DNA of 64,000 nucleotides, taken from the NCBI RefSeq assembly GCF_002738225.1, contig NZ_PEBQ01000014.1:44189-108188 (forward strand), written 5' to 3'. The notes below the pieces were generated by a model. The model searched no databases. It worked only from the letters and a program-made list of their open reading frames with translations, and was not told where the DNA came from. How positions within the stretch are numbered: position 1 is the stretch's first letter; each line of letters opens with the position of its first letter. The position numbers and the translations under genes were made by a program. Source of the stretch: Acetobacter pomorum. Its GTDB lineage: Bacteria > Pseudomonadota > Alphaproteobacteria > Acetobacterales > Acetobacteraceae. Positions 33,984 through 44,713 of the stretch are shown here, piece by piece.

Positions 33984-34964
33984 TCAGGCGGCAGAAACGG
34001 CAGGCAGAGAAGGGGCCATATCACGCCATGCGCTTTTATCTGCAAAAAGTGCGCGCAAAACCTGATTATTCAACGCATGACCGGACATATGGCCCCGGAA
34101 TTCACCGAGCAATACACCACCAGCCAGATAAAGATCCCCCACAGCATCCATAACTTTATGACGAATGAATTCATCCGGTTTACGTAGGCCGGTAGGATTT
34201 AGAATATGGCCATCATCCACCACAATGGCATTATCAAGAGATCCACCCCGTGCCAGTCCAGCACGGTGGAGCGCTTCAATTTCCGCTTTAAGGGTAAAAG
34301 TGCGGCTATTTGCCAGTTCATGGCGGAAAGACCACGGTGTAAGTTCTGCGCTGTAACTCTGTTGCCCGATGGCTTTTGCCGGGAAATCAATGCTCAAAGA
34401 TAAATGAAGGTGACTGCCAGAGGTAGGGTGAAGTTCGACCCACGAATCATTGTGGCAAACCCGAATGGGTTTCGAGACTTCAATAAAGCGCCGATGTGCG
34501 TCTTGCGCTTGCCGGCCTGCACAATCCAGCAGAAAAACAAAATCTGCGGCAGAACCATCAAAAACCGGGGTTTCGGGGCCATCAATCAAAACAAGCACGT
34601 TATCTACACCACAGCCGTTTAATGCGGCCATAAGGTGTTCAACAGTCGCTACCCTATTTTCCGGGCGTTGTGCCTCACCTAAAACAGTGCTCAGGCGTGT
34701 TTCCACAACATAGTCATACTGCGCGGGAATAGGGGCTGCATTGGGCAGATCTGTACGCTGAAAGACAATACCATGCCCGGCAGGCGCAGGATGCAAACTC
34801 ATGCGGATGGATTGGCCCGTATGCAGCCCTATGCCTGTGCAGGAAATGGCATGGCGTAACGTATGCTGCAAAGCAGACGGGGTTTTTCTAACAGAACGCA
34901 TAAAAGATGCAGGGCTCTCCACAATATCAGAATACAGGAGAGGCTCCCTTAGCAGACCGTCCAT
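33984..34964 (-). CDS. lpxC: UDP-3-O-acyl-N-acetylglucosamine deacetylase LpxC
   Basis: 326 residues. LpxC performs the committed step of lipid A synthesis, a zinc hydrolase removing the acetyl group. Zinc ligands fit the family as H110 (TVEHLMAAL), H269 and D273 (RHKVMDAVGDL), with the catalytic H296 in GHMSGHALNN; the 27-residue spacing of H269 and H296 matches the E. coli protein. The start at 34964 has AGGATG upstream; an internal ATG 21 codons later is closer to the common N-terminus. It stands after ftsZ, the usual place in the alphaproteobacterial cluster. Confidence 0.94.
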   Translation of the reverse strand: MDGLLREPLLYSDIVESPASFMRSVRKTPSALQHTLRHAISCTGIGLHTGQSIRMSLHPAPAGHGIVFQRTDLPNAAPIPAQYDYVVETRLSTVLGEAQRPENRVATVEHLMAALNGCGVDNVLVLIDGPETPVFDGSAADFVFLLDCAGRQAQDAHRRFIEVSKPIRVCHNDSWVELHPTSGSHLHLSLSIDFPAKAIGQQSYSAELTPWSFRHELANSRTFTLKAEIEALHRAGLARGGSLDNAIVVDDGHILNPTGLRKPDEFIRHKVMDAVGDLYLAGGVLLGEFRGHMSGHALNNQVLRALFADKSAWRDMAPSLPAVSAA

Positions 34965-35060
34965 TATCTGGGCATCCTATGCTTGCGTAGATAGAAGGTT
35001 ATAATAACGCTAATGCCTGTTTCTGGTTGAGGCCAGTCAACGATTATTGCCATCTATTAC

Positions 35061-35095
35061 ATAAAAAATGCGTCGCCTTATAAAGGGCGACGCAT
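35061..35095 (-). terminator. Strong rho-independent terminator after ftsZ
   Basis: Read on the minus strand, ATGCGTCGCC (35095-35086) pairs perfectly over 10 bases with its complement at 35078-35069 around an 8-base loop, and is followed by TTTTTTAT. This closes the dcw cluster and separates it from lpxC. Confidence 0.92.
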
Positions 35096-35118
35096 CTGTA
35101 GATTTAAAGTGTAAAAAA

Positions 35119-36618
35119 TTAACGGCGCAGGAAAGTAGGAATTTCCAGCCCGGAATCACCTTCCCCGGAACGCAGGCCTGAACCCTGATCAGCCTGACTG
35201 ATTGTGGGGCGTGCTTGTGCATTGGGTTCCTGCCGAGAGGTATCGGCGTTGCGGCGGAATGCACCAGTTACACGGCCAAAAAGGCTACGATGGGCAGGAG
35301 CTTCCTGCGGTTGGGGAGCAGCTGCAGGCTGGCGCGGTGTTTCTGTAAACAGCCCTGCACGCGGAGAAACTGCCGGGCGCAATTGCTGGGGCTGCTGGCT
35401 GGGGGTGGCGGCTGGTGCGGCCTGAACAGGCACAGTGTGCGCAGGTGGGGCAGATACGTTGTTGGCACCAGCTGGCTGAAAGACCTGTGCATGCTGTGGC
35501 GCGGCAGGTGCAGGGGTAACCTGTGGCGTTACGGGTGGAACAGGCACAGCCGTAGAAACGGTGCCACCACCAACAGCAGCTTGTGGCTGTTCTGCCTGAG
35601 CTTCACCTTCCACAGCGACCAAGTGCGGGCGTTCTGCAGAATCGGAAGGCATATCAATGCCCGTGGCAACCACGGACACCCGGATACGGCCACTCATTTT
35701 TTCATCAATCACGGTGCCGAAAATCATGTTGGCATCTTCGGGCACTTCACGGCAGACACGATTAAATGCTTCTTCTGCTTCAAAGAAGGTCATGTCCTCA
35801 CCACCGGTTACATTTACCAGCAGGCCCTTGGCGGTAGACATGCAGGTATCTTCCAGAAGTGGGTTGGAAATGGCCGCTTCGGCAGCTTCTACGGCGCGGT
35901 TTTCACCTTCACCTTCACCCGTACCCATCATGGCTTTGCCCATTTCAGCCATAACACTGCGAATATCGGCAAAATCCAGATTAACGTAACCACGGTCCAT
36001 CATCAGATCGGTTACGCCGCGCACACCCATGTTGAGCACCTGATCAGCCAGTTGATAGGCTTCACGCAGGGTGGTGCGTTCATTGGCAATACGGAAAAGG
36101 TTCTGGTTGGGGATAACAATCAGCGTATCCACATATTGCTGAAGTTCCTTGATACCTTCATCCGCGACACGCCCACGGCGCTTGCCTTCGTAAGCAAAAG
36201 GCTTGCTGACAACGCCAATGGTGAGAATGTTTCGCTCACGTGCCATGCGGGCAATAACGGGGGCAGCCCCCGTGCCCGTGCCACCCCCCATGCCGGTGGT
36301 GATAAAAACCATGTGAGCGCCATCCAGATACCGTGCAATTTCGTCTGCAGCTTCTTCTGCCGCAGCACGGCCGACTTCCGGTTTTGCACCAGCACCCAAA
36401 CCATGGGTCAGGTGCGGGCCAAGCTGGATTCGGCTATCTGCCAAGCTTTTTTCCAAGCTTTGGGCATCTGTATTGGCAACAACAAAATCCACACCCTGCA
36501 AATTGGATGCAATCATGTTGTCAACTGCGTTCGTGCCCCCACCGCCAACACCAATGACTGTGATTTTTGGGGAAAAATCAGCATGTGTTTGGGGTGGAAC
36601 GGTCAGGTTGAGTGTCAT
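35119..36618 (-). CDS. ftsZ: Cell division protein FtsZ
   Basis: 499 residues. FtsZ is the tubulin-like GTPase that forms the division ring. The N-terminal GTPase domain has the GGGGTNAV loop (25-32) and the tubulin signature GGGTGTG (111-117). The C-terminal domain is complete. A long linker of about 150 residues rich in Pro, Ala, Gln and Val follows, ending in the conserved C-terminal peptide LEIPTFLRR, which binds FtsA and other partners. The linker length is typical of alphaproteobacteria. An 85-base gap after ftsA may hold an ftsZ promoter or leader, and a strong terminator follows. Confidence 0.97.
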   Translation of the reverse strand: MTLNLTVPPQTHADFSPKITVIGVGGGGTNAVDNMIASNLQGVDFVVANTDAQSLEKSLADSRIQLGPHLTHGLGAGAKPEVGRAAAEEAADEIARYLDGAHMVFITTGMGGGTGTGAAPVIARMARERNILTIGVVSKPFAYEGKRRGRVADEGIKELQQYVDTLIVIPNQNLFRIANERTTLREAYQLADQVLNMGVRGVTDLMMDRGYVNLDFADIRSVMAEMGKAMMGTGEGEGENRAVEAAEAAISNPLLEDTCMSTAKGLLVNVTGGEDMTFFEAEEAFNRVCREVPEDANMIFGTVIDEKMSGRIRVSVVATGIDMPSDSAERPHLVAVEGEAQAEQPQAAVGGGTVSTAVPVPPVTPQVTPAPAAPQHAQVFQPAGANNVSAPPAHTVPVQAAPAATPSQQPQQLRPAVSPRAGLFTETPRQPAAAPQPQEAPAHRSLFGRVTGAFRRNADTSRQEPNAQARPTISQADQGSGLRSGEGDSGLEIPTFLRR

Positions 36619-36703
36619 GAGTGTCTCCCGAACGGCTGCAGCTTACCGGTATGTGCTAGAGAAATTAGATTGCGTTCAGATTACCAAGAATTTGCAAACT
36701 AAA

Positions 36704-38140
36704 TCAAACCCTCTCTCGAATAAAAGCGATGAGTTTTTGCAAAAATCCAGTAGGTGCTGCTTCGCGAAACTCTACGTCTCCAAAAGGACGTTCTGCGCTG
36801 GCAGCCCAGCAGAGCAATCCGGCAGCGGTGGCAAAGCCTGCGGCTGCGGCCGTATTTTCAGGCAGGCCAATAATATGCTTAGGCCGACCAAGACGCACAG
36901 AGCGTGTGAAACTGGCACCTGATGGACGCCCGGAACTGACAGGCATACCAAGTATGCGCTCTGCCATAGGGCGAATGCCATCCAGTAAGGAGGCGCCACC
37001 CGTTAGCACAATGCGCCCGCTGGCCGCGGTGCCCAGCCCGGCGCCATCCAGTTTTTCACGCACCAGTTCGAGCGTTTCTTCTACCCGTGGGCGAATAATA
37101 TGGCCGAGCTGTGCGCGTGAGACCTGCTCAAAATGCGGTACATCATTCCCCAGCAGCTCGACTGTCAGAACTTCGTCTTCCACATCGGAGGCCAGATCAG
37201 CACTGCCGTAAAAAGTTTTCAGGCGTTCGGCATTTTCCAATGAGGTGCTGAGCCCGCGGGCAATATCACGCGTAACATGCAAACCGCCCACGCCAATCTG
37301 GGCCGTATGTAAAATCTGCCCTTCACCAAACACAGCTAAAGATGTGGTGCCCCCACCCATATCAACAACGGTGGTGCCGAGGTCTCGCTCATCTGCATCC
37401 AGCACGGAAAGGCCAGAGGCCAGGGGGGAGGAAACCAAGGCTTCCATTTTTAGTTCCGCGCGGCTGAGAACAGTTTCCAGATTCATCAGCGCAGTGGTAG
37501 CGGCATCTATAATATGCAGGCGTGCCTTGAGTGTTTCACACAGATGGCCCCGTGGGTCTGAAACACCCTCCGTGTCATCTACGGTAAAATCTATGGGCAG
37601 GGTATGAATAACCTCGCGCCCCTGTACGGTGGCCTGAATACGCCCTTCCGTCACCACACGCCGAATGTCCGCTTCTGTAACAACACGGCCCCCAATAGGC
37701 CAGCGCACGTTAAACAGACGGCTGGCCGGATGCCCGCAGGAAAGGTTGACCACAATCTTATCAATAGGCCGTTCTGCCATGGTTTCAGCTTGGCCAACCG
37801 TGGCCCGAATGGCGGCTTCGGCTTCCTGTAATTCTGTAATGGCACCATTACGCACGCCGGCAGAACGCCGCCATCCGTAACCCACCACACGCAGGTTTCC
37901 GTTGGGCTCACCCTTGCCAATCAGGCAGGTAATTTTGGTGGAGCCAATATCCAAAACCGCCGTATAGCCGTTGCGCCATGTGTGCGGACGCTTGTTTTTT
38001 TCACTTGGAGGTAGAGGAAGGGAACTTTCTCCACCACTCATGAGCAAGGAAGATCCGGGGGCTGCCGTTGTCCGTTTTTTATGCAGACGCTCAGAAAGGC
38101 TAAAACCAGAGGAAGCGGGTGAACGCGTGGGGTCACTCAT
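36704..38140 (-). CDS. ftsA: Cell division protein FtsA
   Basis: 478 residues. FtsA is the actin-like protein that ties FtsZ filaments to the inner membrane. The ATPase core begins at AVLDIGSTKITCLIG (61-75), with VVDMGGGTTSLAVF as the second phosphate loop and VLTGGASLLDGI later. The C-terminal end FLQKLIAFIRERV is an amphipathic membrane-targeting helix. An N-terminal extension of about 58 residues, rich in Ser, Pro and Lys, precedes the core and is not part of the usual fold. Its ATG overlaps the ftsQ stop by 8 bases (ATGAGTGA). Confidence 0.95.
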   Translation of the reverse strand: MSDPTRSPASSGFSLSERLHKKRTTAAPGSSLLMSGGESSLPLPPSEKNKRPHTWRNGYTAVLDIGSTKITCLIGKGEPNGNLRVVGYGWRRSAGVRNGAITELQEAEAAIRATVGQAETMAERPIDKIVVNLSCGHPASRLFNVRWPIGGRVVTEADIRRVVTEGRIQATVQGREVIHTLPIDFTVDDTEGVSDPRGHLCETLKARLHIIDAATTALMNLETVLSRAELKMEALVSSPLASGLSVLDADERDLGTTVVDMGGGTTSLAVFGEGQILHTAQIGVGGLHVTRDIARGLSTSLENAERLKTFYGSADLASDVEDEVLTVELLGNDVPHFEQVSRAQLGHIIRPRVEETLELVREKLDGAGLGTAASGRIVLTGGASLLDGIRPMAERILGMPVSSGRPSGASFTRSVRLGRPKHIIGLPENTAAAAGFATAAGLLCWAASAERPFGDVEFREAAPTGFLQKLIAFIRERV

Positions 38141-39095
38141 CTGAATTTTCCTCCGGGTTATCTTTTTTGGTTTCTTTAGGCGCGGGATGCGTAGGATGCG
38201 AGACTGGTTTGGGAGTATCTGCCTTGCGTGGTGGAGAGGCAGAACTGTCTGGCGTATTATTTCCTGTATCTGATGACGGTGGTGATGTTGGTGGTTTTTC
38301 CTTAATGGTCAACCGGTCTGGCAGGCGCATATCTATCAGCAGTACAGGCCGGTCCAGCAACTGTGTTGAGGCATTGATTTTTGCCAGCCTGTGAATGGCC
38401 GGTGTTTCTTCGCCTTCTGGCAACAGTACAGTTGTGCCATCCCGGAGCGTAAGATTCCATCGCCTGTCACTGACCCGTACGGCGGCTGTGACGTGGGACT
38501 TAACATCTGGCTCCTGCGCCAGAATATCAATCAGACTGGCTGCGGCGGTATTTGCCCCATCTCCAACCACCAAAGGTAATTTTGTAAAGGCTTCTGCATC
38601 CTTGCCGGTCATGCCTTGGTCGGGCACGCGGTTGCCTTGCCTGTCTATCAGTTCAAAATGCCCTTGGTGCTGCCATACTGCATAGGGTAGGCGCTCTGTA
38701 ATATGCACGTCAATTTCACCAGAGAGATGGCGTTCTATGGTAACGTGATCCACAAAGGGCAGAGTATCCAGTTTTTCGCGTGCATCGGATACGCTAAAGT
38801 CCAGCACCGGGTCTCCCACCTCAACTCCCAGCGCATCCCGAATGCTTTGCTCACTTGTGAGTTGTGCACCATCAATATGAATGCTTGTAACGCGCAAGGC
38901 AGAGGTGCCCAGCAGCTTATCCCGCAATGGAGCGATTTGTTCCTGCACAGCCGGAATTTTCAGGCTGATATATCCAATACTGCCGAGTATGGCCAGAAAC
39001 AGCAGCCCGGCAATAGGCCGCAGCAGACGTTTCTGACGCCTGAGAAAAAGCCCGATGCGTGAAGGTCTGTCAGCAGGAGGTAGAGGGGACCTCAT
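38133..39095 (-). CDS. ftsQ: Cell division protein FtsQ
   Basis: 320 residues, a bitopic inner-membrane divisome protein that links early and late division proteins with FtsB and FtsL. One transmembrane helix lies at about residues 29-46 after a basic N-terminus. The periplasmic POTRA domain follows (LRVTSIHIDGAQLTSEQSIR, then FVDHVTIERHLSGEIDVHI), with the beta domain after it. The last 50 residues, starting near KEKPPTSPP, are rich in Pro, Ser and Lys and look disordered. ATGA overlap with ddl upstream. Confidence 0.92.
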   Translation of the reverse strand: MRSPLPPADRPSRIGLFLRRQKRLLRPIAGLLFLAILGSIGYISLKIPAVQEQIAPLRDKLLGTSALRVTSIHIDGAQLTSEQSIRDALGVEVGDPVLDFSVSDAREKLDTLPFVDHVTIERHLSGEIDVHITERLPYAVWQHQGHFELIDRQGNRVPDQGMTGKDAEAFTKLPLVVGDGANTAAASLIDILAQEPDVKSHVTAAVRVSDRRWNLTLRDGTTVLLPEGEETPAIHRLAKINASTQLLDRPVLLIDMRLPDRLTIKEKPPTSPPSSDTGNNTPDSSASPPRKADTPKPVSHPTHPAPKETKKDNPEENSDE

Positions 39096-40030
39096 TGTCG
39101 GCAGGCAGCCTGTTCAACCAACCACGCACAAAGTTCGGGGTAGGTAATGCCACAATAGGCCGCCTGTTCCGGCAATAGGGACGTTGCCGTCATGCCAGGT
39201 TGGGTGTTCACCTCCAGCAGAACAAGATGCGGCTGATCCTGGTTTGTATCATCCAGCCGGAAATCAGAGCGTGAAGCGCCAGAACACCCCAGGGCCTGAT
39301 GTGCCTTTACGGCTACCTCAAGCGCCAGTTTGGCGCTGGCGGCATCAATTTGCGCAGGCAGAACATGGGCGGAGCCACCGACCTGATATTTTGAATCATA
39401 GTCGTAAAAATCATGCCCTGCGCCGGTGGGGGTAATATCCGTAATGGTAAGGGCACGATCTCCCATAACACCTACGGTAATTTCCCGGCCGGGAATAAAA
39501 GCTTCTACAAGCGCATGTGGGCCGAAAGTCCAGTTTTTAACAATATTGGCGCGAGTGTTGGAACCTGCACGTACGATGGATACCCCAACGGAGGAACCTT
39601 CGTTCAGCGGTTTCACCACATAAGGCATGGGCAGCGGATCTGCATCGGCAAGGCTGGCAATTTCCACCACCATGCCCTCGGCTACGGGCAGCCCGGCTGT
39701 CTGGAAAATGGCGCGGGCTGCGGCTTTGTCCATCGCGTTGGCAGAGGCACGAATACCTGAATGTGTGTAAGGAATGCCCATCCAGTCCAGAATGCCCTGA
39801 ATACAGCCATCCTCGCCAAATCTGCCATGTAGGGCGTTGAACACGACATCCGGTTTTTGTGCGTTCAGTACTTCAACCAGAGCAGACAGATCTGCCTGGG
39901 CATCCAGCGTGCACACATCATACCCTTTGCTCCGCAAAGCCTCAGCCACACCCTCACCGGATGAAAGACTGACCACACGCTCGGAAGACATTCCCCCCAT
40001 CAGCACGGTCACACGTTTTGGCGTACTCAT
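39092..40030 (-). CDS. ddl: D-alanine--D-alanine ligase
   Basis: 312 residues, an ATP-grasp enzyme that makes D-Ala-D-Ala for the peptidoglycan stem. Seen: VLMGGMSSERVVSLSSG at the N-terminus, HGRFGEDGCIQGILDWMGIPYTHSG, the ATP-binding YVVKPLNEGSSVGV and LEVNTQPGMT, the metal-binding end. Length is normal. The ATG at 40030 makes an ATGA overlap with the murB stop, so I prefer it over the longer frame to 40072. Confidence 0.95.
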   Translation of the reverse strand: MSTPKRVTVLMGGMSSERVVSLSSGEGVAEALRSKGYDVCTLDAQADLSALVEVLNAQKPDVVFNALHGRFGEDGCIQGILDWMGIPYTHSGIRASANAMDKAAARAIFQTAGLPVAEGMVVEIASLADADPLPMPYVVKPLNEGSSVGVSIVRAGSNTRANIVKNWTFGPHALVEAFIPGREITVGVMGDRALTITDITPTGAGHDFYDYDSKYQVGGSAHVLPAQIDAASAKLALEVAVKAHQALGCSGASRSDFRLDDTNQDQPHLVLLEVNTQPGMTATSLLPEQAAYCGITYPELCAWLVEQAACRQ

Positions 40031-40971
40031 TGGGCAGATGCCTCCGTTTTCCCTAATCGCTTGATTTCCCAATGTAGGGAAACACCGGAATTCTGGGCAA
40101 CACGTGTGCGCACGTCTTCTCCCAATCCTTCCAGATCAGCCGCTGTGGCATTGCCCAAATTGATAAGGAAATTGCAGTGTTTTTCGCTTACCTGAGCATC
40201 TCCGCGGCGTAGTCCGCGGCATCCGGCAGCATCAATCAGTTCCCACGCTTTGCGAGAAGATGTTTCTGCATCCGGGTTACGGAAGGTGGAACCCCCCGTA
40301 CGTGCACGCACGGGCTGAGAAAGTTCACGCGCTGCCCGCACTTCTGCAATACGCTTGGCCACATCCTGCGGGGTTGCAGGTGTGCCACGCAAACGGGCCC
40401 GAATAACAAATGCACCTTCTGGCAAGCCAGAACGACGGTAACCAAACCGCAAGGCGGCGTTATCCAGCCGAATCAGACTGCCATCGCGCGTAATAATTTC
40501 TGCCCAATCCAAAACATTGGCGATGTCTGACCCATAAGCGCCAGCGTTCATACGCACGGCCCCTCCAATGGAGCCGGGAATACCCGCCAGAAATTCCAGC
40601 CCAGCAAGCCCGGCCTGTGCTGCATGTTCGGCCACTGTGGCATCTAGGCAGGCGCAGCCAGCTATAATACCATCGGCTTCCACCGTAATGTCCGCAAAGC
40701 CACGGGCCATACGGACAACAACGCCTTCTAGGCCGCCATCGCGGATAATCACGTTAGAGCAGGCCCCTAAAGCCGTTATGGGCAGTTCGGGGGAGAGGCG
40801 TTGCAAAATATTTGCCAGATCTTCGGCATCAGCAGGTTGGAACAGCCATTCCGCTGCTCCGCCAACCCGGAACCATGTGCGTGGGCCAAGCGGGGCCTGC
40901 GGTGTCAGCCTTCCGCGCATATTGGCAAAAGCGTGCTTGACCATATCCTGCATGGAGGCCGGATTGTTCAT
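40027..40971 (-). CDS. murB: UDP-N-acetylenolpyruvoylglucosamine reductase MurB
   Basis: 314 residues, an FAD enzyme that reduces UDP-GlcNAc-enolpyruvate to UDP-MurNAc with NADPH. Seen: [11 protein letters not shown], the FAD-binding [37 protein letters not shown], and the C-terminal GSTFRNPD and a region with [21 protein letters not shown]. It is a type without the extra third-domain insert. ATGA overlaps on both sides, with murC before and ddl after. Confidence 0.95.
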   Translation of the reverse strand: MNNPASMQDMVKHAFANMRGRLTPQAPLGPRTWFRVGGAAEWLFQPADAEDLANILQRLSPELPITALGACSNVIIRDGGLEGVVVRMARGFADITVEADGIIAGCACLDATVAEHAAQAGLAGLEFLAGIPGSIGGAVRMNAGAYGSDIANVLDWAEIITRDGSLIRLDNAALRFGYRRSGLPEGAFVIRARLRGTPATPQDVAKRIAEVRAARELSQPVRARTGGSTFRNPDAETSSRKAWELIDAAGCRGLRRGDAQVSEKHCNFLINLGNATAADLEGLGEDVRTRVAQNSGVSLHWEIKRLGKTEASAQ

Positions 40972-42401
40972 GCCGCGTTGCCACCCTTATCTTCAGCCTG
41001 TAGGGCGGCAAGCTGTGCAGGCAGAGCTTGTGCCCAGTTGGTGATGGTGCCTGCACCAAGGCACACAACGTAATCACCCGGTTTGGCAATGGCGTTGATC
41101 ATTTCTGCCAGATGGTCCGGGCTGGAAAGTGGCACCACAGAGCGGTGGCCACGTTCACGTAGCCCTTCAATCAGCTTGTCACGGCTGGCATCGGGCAATG
41201 GGTCTTCACCCGCAGCGTATACATCAGACACAATCACAGTATCCGCATCATTCATGCAGGCGCAGAAATCTGAGAACAGAATTTTCAGGCGTGAATAGCG
41301 ATGCGGCTGCATAACGGCAATAACGTGGTTAGCCCCGGCTTGTCGGGCCGCTTTGAGCACAGCGGCAATTTCAACAGGATGATGGCCGTAATCATCAATC
41401 ACCGTAATGCCACCAGCTTCCCCCGTGCGGGTAAAGCGGCGTTTGACACCACGGAAGCTGGCCAAACCCGAACGGATAACATCATCGCTGATGTCCATTT
41501 CCGTTGCCACAGCAATAGCGGCCAGAGCGTTCTGCACGTTATGAGAACCCAGCATGGGCAGGCGGAAAGGCCCAGCTTTGCGGGTGCGGCGACTTACGCG
41601 GTCTGTCAGCGTGACTTCAAACGTAGCGCCCAGTTTATCGGTAATCAGTTTTTCTGCGCGCACGTCAGCCTGCGGTGAGAACCCGTAGGTGACAATCCGG
41701 TGGTCAGACAGGCGTGGGATCATCTGCTGCACGGCTGGGTGATCAATACACAGCACGGCAAACCCGTAAAATGGTACGTTGGAAACAAACTGGTCATAAG
41801 CAGCTTCCATAGCTTCGGGGGAGCCCCAGTGGTCCAGATGTTCCGGGTCCATGTTGGTGACAACGGAAATGACGGAGGGCAGGCGCAGAAAGGAGCCATC
41901 GCTCTCATCTGCTTCCACCACCATCCAATCCCCTTTACCCATGCGGGTATTGGTGCCGTAGGCTTCAATAATACCGCCGTTAATCACGGTTGGGTCCAGT
42001 TTGGCGGCTTCCAGCACCGCAGCTACAAGGCTGGTGGTGGTGGTTTTGCCGTGCGTGCCGCCTACAGCAACAGACCAGCGCAGACGCATCAGTTCGGCCA
42101 GCATTTCTGCACGGCGCACAACCGGAATCAGTTTGGCGCGTGCGGCCACAACTTCCGGGTTATCACGTTTAACAGCGGTGGAAATGACCACCACCTGCGC
42201 ATCACCCAGATTTTCTGCCTTGTGGCCAATAGTTACGGGAATACCAGCAGCCCGCAGGCGTTTTACATTGGCGTTTTCTGCGATATCCGACCCCTGTACG
42301 GAGTAACCCAACAGGCACAGCACCTCCGCAATGCCGGACATGCCAATGCCGCCAATGCCGACAAAATGGATGGTTCCGATGGAAAGGGGGAGGGCTCTCA
42401 T
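40968..42401 (-). CDS. murC: UDP-N-acetylmuramate--L-alanine ligase MurC
   Basis: 477 residues. It adds L-Ala to UDP-MurNAc with ATP in the cytoplasm. Seen: [17 protein letters not shown] near the N-terminus, the ATP site [32 protein letters not shown] in the central domain, and [12 protein letters not shown] in the C-terminal domain. The ATG at 42401 forms an ATGA overlap with the murG stop; the longer frame starting at 42464 lies inside murG and is dropped. Confidence 0.96.
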   Translation of the reverse strand: MRALPLSIGTIHFVGIGGIGMSGIAEVLCLLGYSVQGSDIAENANVKRLRAAGIPVTIGHKAENLGDAQVVVISTAVKRDNPEVVAARAKLIPVVRRAEMLAELMRLRWSVAVGGTHGKTTTTSLVAAVLEAAKLDPTVINGGIIEAYGTNTRMGKGDWMVVEADESDGSFLRLPSVISVVTNMDPEHLDHWGSPEAMEAAYDQFVSNVPFYGFAVLCIDHPAVQQMIPRLSDHRIVTYGFSPQADVRAEKLITDKLGATFEVTLTDRVSRRTRKAGPFRLPMLGSHNVQNALAAIAVATEMDISDDVIRSGLASFRGVKRRFTRTGEAGGITVIDDYGHHPVEIAAVLKAARQAGANHVIAVMQPHRYSRLKILFSDFCACMNDADTVIVSDVYAAGEDPLPDASRDKLIEGLRERGHRSVVPLSSPDHLAEMINAIAKPGDYVVCLGAGTITNWAQALPAQLAALQAEDKGGNAA

Positions 42402-43546
42402 GCGCGTGTCTCCGTCTCGTTGGAGGTCGTCGGATGGGCGGGTGCAGGGGAAGGAGTGAAGCATTCTTCTACTATATCGGCCAGGCGGAGGGCAGCATCC
42501 GGGCGGGCAAGCGTGGCAGCGGCTTGGGCTGCCTGTGCCAGTTCATCCGGCGCGGTGAAAAGATCATTCAGGCGGCTTGCAAGGGCCGCAGAGGTAAAGT
42601 CCGGCTGGCGGATCATCCAACCAGCTCCAGCATTGGTAATGGCGCGGGCGTTTTCTGTCTGCTCATCGCTGGCGGCAATGGGCAGGGGCACCAGAATGGA
42701 CGGGCGGCCCGCTGTTGTAATTTCTGCCACAGAAGATCCGCCAGCACGCCCGATAACCAGATGAGCTGAAGCCAGAAGTTCGGGCACATCCTGCAAAAAG
42801 GATTCAACGCGCGCCTGCACACCCATTTCGGCATAGGCGGTTCGCACGGCATCCAGATCATCCTGCCGCGCCTGTTGCGTAATACGCATACGCTGGCGCA
42901 GCCCCTCCGGTAATTTGGCTATGGCAGCCGGTACAACTTCAGAGAAAATGCGTGCACCCAGAGACCCACCCCATACCAGTAGATTGATATGGTCTGTTGG
43001 CGCCACCCATCCTTCACCCGCAAGGGCTGCAATGGCGGGGCGTACGGGCATGCCTGTAAACACGGTGCGCGCGCCAATGGGCAGTTTGGCAACAGAGGGG
43101 AAAGACGTGGCAATAACATCCGCAAAGCGGGAAAGCACTGCATTGGCCTTACCCAAAACCGCGTTGCCTTCATGAATAATCAGGGCTGGGTGTTTACGCC
43201 CGATCAGCCGCGCACCCAGCAAGGGCGGTACAGAAGGATACCCCCCAAAACCCACCACAACATCTGGCTTGATCTGCTGGAGAATAGAACGTGCTCTCCA
43301 TGCACTTGCCAGCAGGGTAAGCCCTGCGCGAATGGCACGGATTGGCCCGCGCCCAGCCACACCAGCACCGCTGAGAACATATTGCGGGCCACGGGAAAAT
43401 ACACCGCTTTCACGCTTGCCTGCGCGCCCGTCTGTCATGAGCACAAGGTGATGGCCGCGTTCTGCCAACGTGTCTGCCAAGGCTTCGGCCGGAAAGAAGT
43501 GCCCGCCAGTGCCGCCTGCGGCAATGACGATAGTACGTGAATTCAT
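42398..43546 (-). CDS. murG: Undecaprenyldiphospho-muramoylpentapeptide GlcNAc-transferase MurG
   Basis: 382 residues, a membrane-associated GT-B enzyme that turns lipid I into lipid II. N-terminal loop [12 protein letters not shown], then [15 protein letters not shown] (the lipid-binding face), [15 protein letters not shown] and the C-terminal [26 protein letters not shown] for UDP-GlcNAc. The ATG at 43546 gives an ATGA overlap with the ftsW stop; an in-frame ATG four codons earlier lies inside ftsW. Confidence 0.96.
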   Translation of the reverse strand: MNSRTIVIAAGGTGGHFFPAEALADTLAERGHHLVLMTDGRAGKRESGVFSRGPQYVLSGAGVAGRGPIRAIRAGLTLLASAWRARSILQQIKPDVVVGFGGYPSVPPLLGARLIGRKHPALIIHEGNAVLGKANAVLSRFADVIATSFPSVAKLPIGARTVFTGMPVRPAIAALAGEGWVAPTDHINLLVWGGSLGARIFSEVVPAAIAKLPEGLRQRMRITQQARQDDLDAVRTAYAEMGVQARVESFLQDVPELLASAHLVIGRAGGSSVAEITTAGRPSILVPLPIAASDEQTENARAITNAGAGWMIRQPDFTSAALASRLNDLFTAPDELAQAAQAAATLARPDAALRLADIVEECFTPSPAPAHPTTSNETETRA

Positions 43547-44706
43547 GCTGACCGCCATTGTCTGAGTGTGGTTACAAAACCATTGCCAGCAGAGACACGC
43601 CCCTGCTGCTGCCGTGTAAGGGCAAGTACCATGCCAATAGCTAATGCGACTGACATGGCTGAAGACCCACCATAGGAAATGAAGGGCAGTGTCATGCCCT
43701 TGGTAGGAATAAGATGCAAGGAGGAAGCCATATTCACAAATGCCTGCAAGCCGAAGCCTGTGACCAGCCCAGATGTGGCAATGACCACAAACGGATCATC
43801 CTCACGGATCAGCCGGAGCAGGGTGCGTACTACAATCACGCCAAATACGCAGATGATAAGCATACACACCACCAGCCCATATTCTTCTCCCGCCACAGCA
43901 AACACAAAGTCTGCATGCGCATCAGGCAACAGGTCTTTCACGCGGCCTTCACCGGGGCCGCGCCCCAATAGGCCGCCATTGCCAAAGGCACGCAGGGCGG
44001 TGTCAATCTGGTAATGATCTCCCACGCCGGGATGCATAAAGCGTTCAACGCGCGAGCGCACATGCGGGAAGATAAAAAACGCAGCAATACCGGCGGCAAT
44101 CATGCAGCCAAAGCCAAATGCAACTAGGATGAGGTTGAGCCCATCTACAAAAAGCTGCACCAGAAACACGGCGGTAATAACCGTAAGCATGCCAATATCT
44201 GGCTGAGATTTCAGCAAAAGCACAATCAGCCCATACAGGGCAAAGGCAATGAGCATACCCGGGAAGTAACGGGAAACACGGCGCTGCGTGAGCAACCAGC
44301 CCGTAACAACGGCAAAGCAGGGCTTCAAAAACTCAGATGGCTGGAGAGACATCATGGGCAGGGCAATCCAGCGCCGTGCCCCTTTAATTTCTATACCATG
44401 CACAAGGGTAAGCGCGGTTGCCCCCAGCATCAGCACCCCGCCTATCATGGAAAGGCGCAGCACTGCCTTGCGGGAAAGCATGGAAATGCCAACCACAATG
44501 ACACCCGCAATGCCCAGAAACAGCACCTGCTTGAAAATGAACATATTGCGTGATGCGCCAATACGTACAGCCACGGCAGGGCTGGCAGCCAGCATGAGGA
44601 TGTAGCCGAAACCAATAAGGATAAAGGTGCAGATCAGGGTTGTCCGGTCTACATTCCGCCACCAGCGGCCAAATGGGGAATCATCGGTGCGGGAAGAACC
44701 GGCCAT
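43543..44706 (-). CDS. ftsW: Peptidoglycan glycosyltransferase FtsW
   Basis: 387 residues, a SEDS-family membrane enzyme that polymerises lipid II at the septum with its partner FtsI. About ten membrane helices are visible, beginning with TTLICTFILIGFGYILMLAAS. Motifs include KGARRWI, the substrate loop with SLQPSEFLKP, GPGEGRVKDLLPDAHADFVFAVAGEE, and the C-terminal YGGSSAMSVALAIGMVLALT. It starts 7 bases after the murD stop. Confidence 0.95.
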   Translation of the reverse strand: MAGSSRTDDSPFGRWWRNVDRTTLICTFILIGFGYILMLAASPAVAVRIGASRNMFIFKQVLFLGIAGVIVVGISMLSRKAVLRLSMIGGVLMLGATALTLVHGIEIKGARRWIALPMMSLQPSEFLKPCFAVVTGWLLTQRRVSRYFPGMLIAFALYGLIVLLLKSQPDIGMLTVITAVFLVQLFVDGLNLILVAFGFGCMIAAGIAAFFIFPHVRSRVERFMHPGVGDHYQIDTALRAFGNGGLLGRGPGEGRVKDLLPDAHADFVFAVAGEEYGLVVCMLIICVFGVIVVRTLLRLIREDDPFVVIATSGLVTGFGLQAFVNMASSLHLIPTKGMTLPFISYGGSSAMSVALAIGMVLALTRQQQGRVSAGNGFVTTLRQWRSA

Positions 44707-44713
44707 CAGTCTC

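Noticed and set aside
35215..36702. A 495-codon open frame opposite to ftsZ
   Set aside because: It is an antisense frame of a strongly biased gene, with no domain pattern; its product is rich in Cys, His and Asn as expected from a shadow frame.
41700..42764. A 354-codon open frame opposite to murC and murG
   Set aside because: It spans two real genes on the other strand and has no motif or ribosome site of its own.
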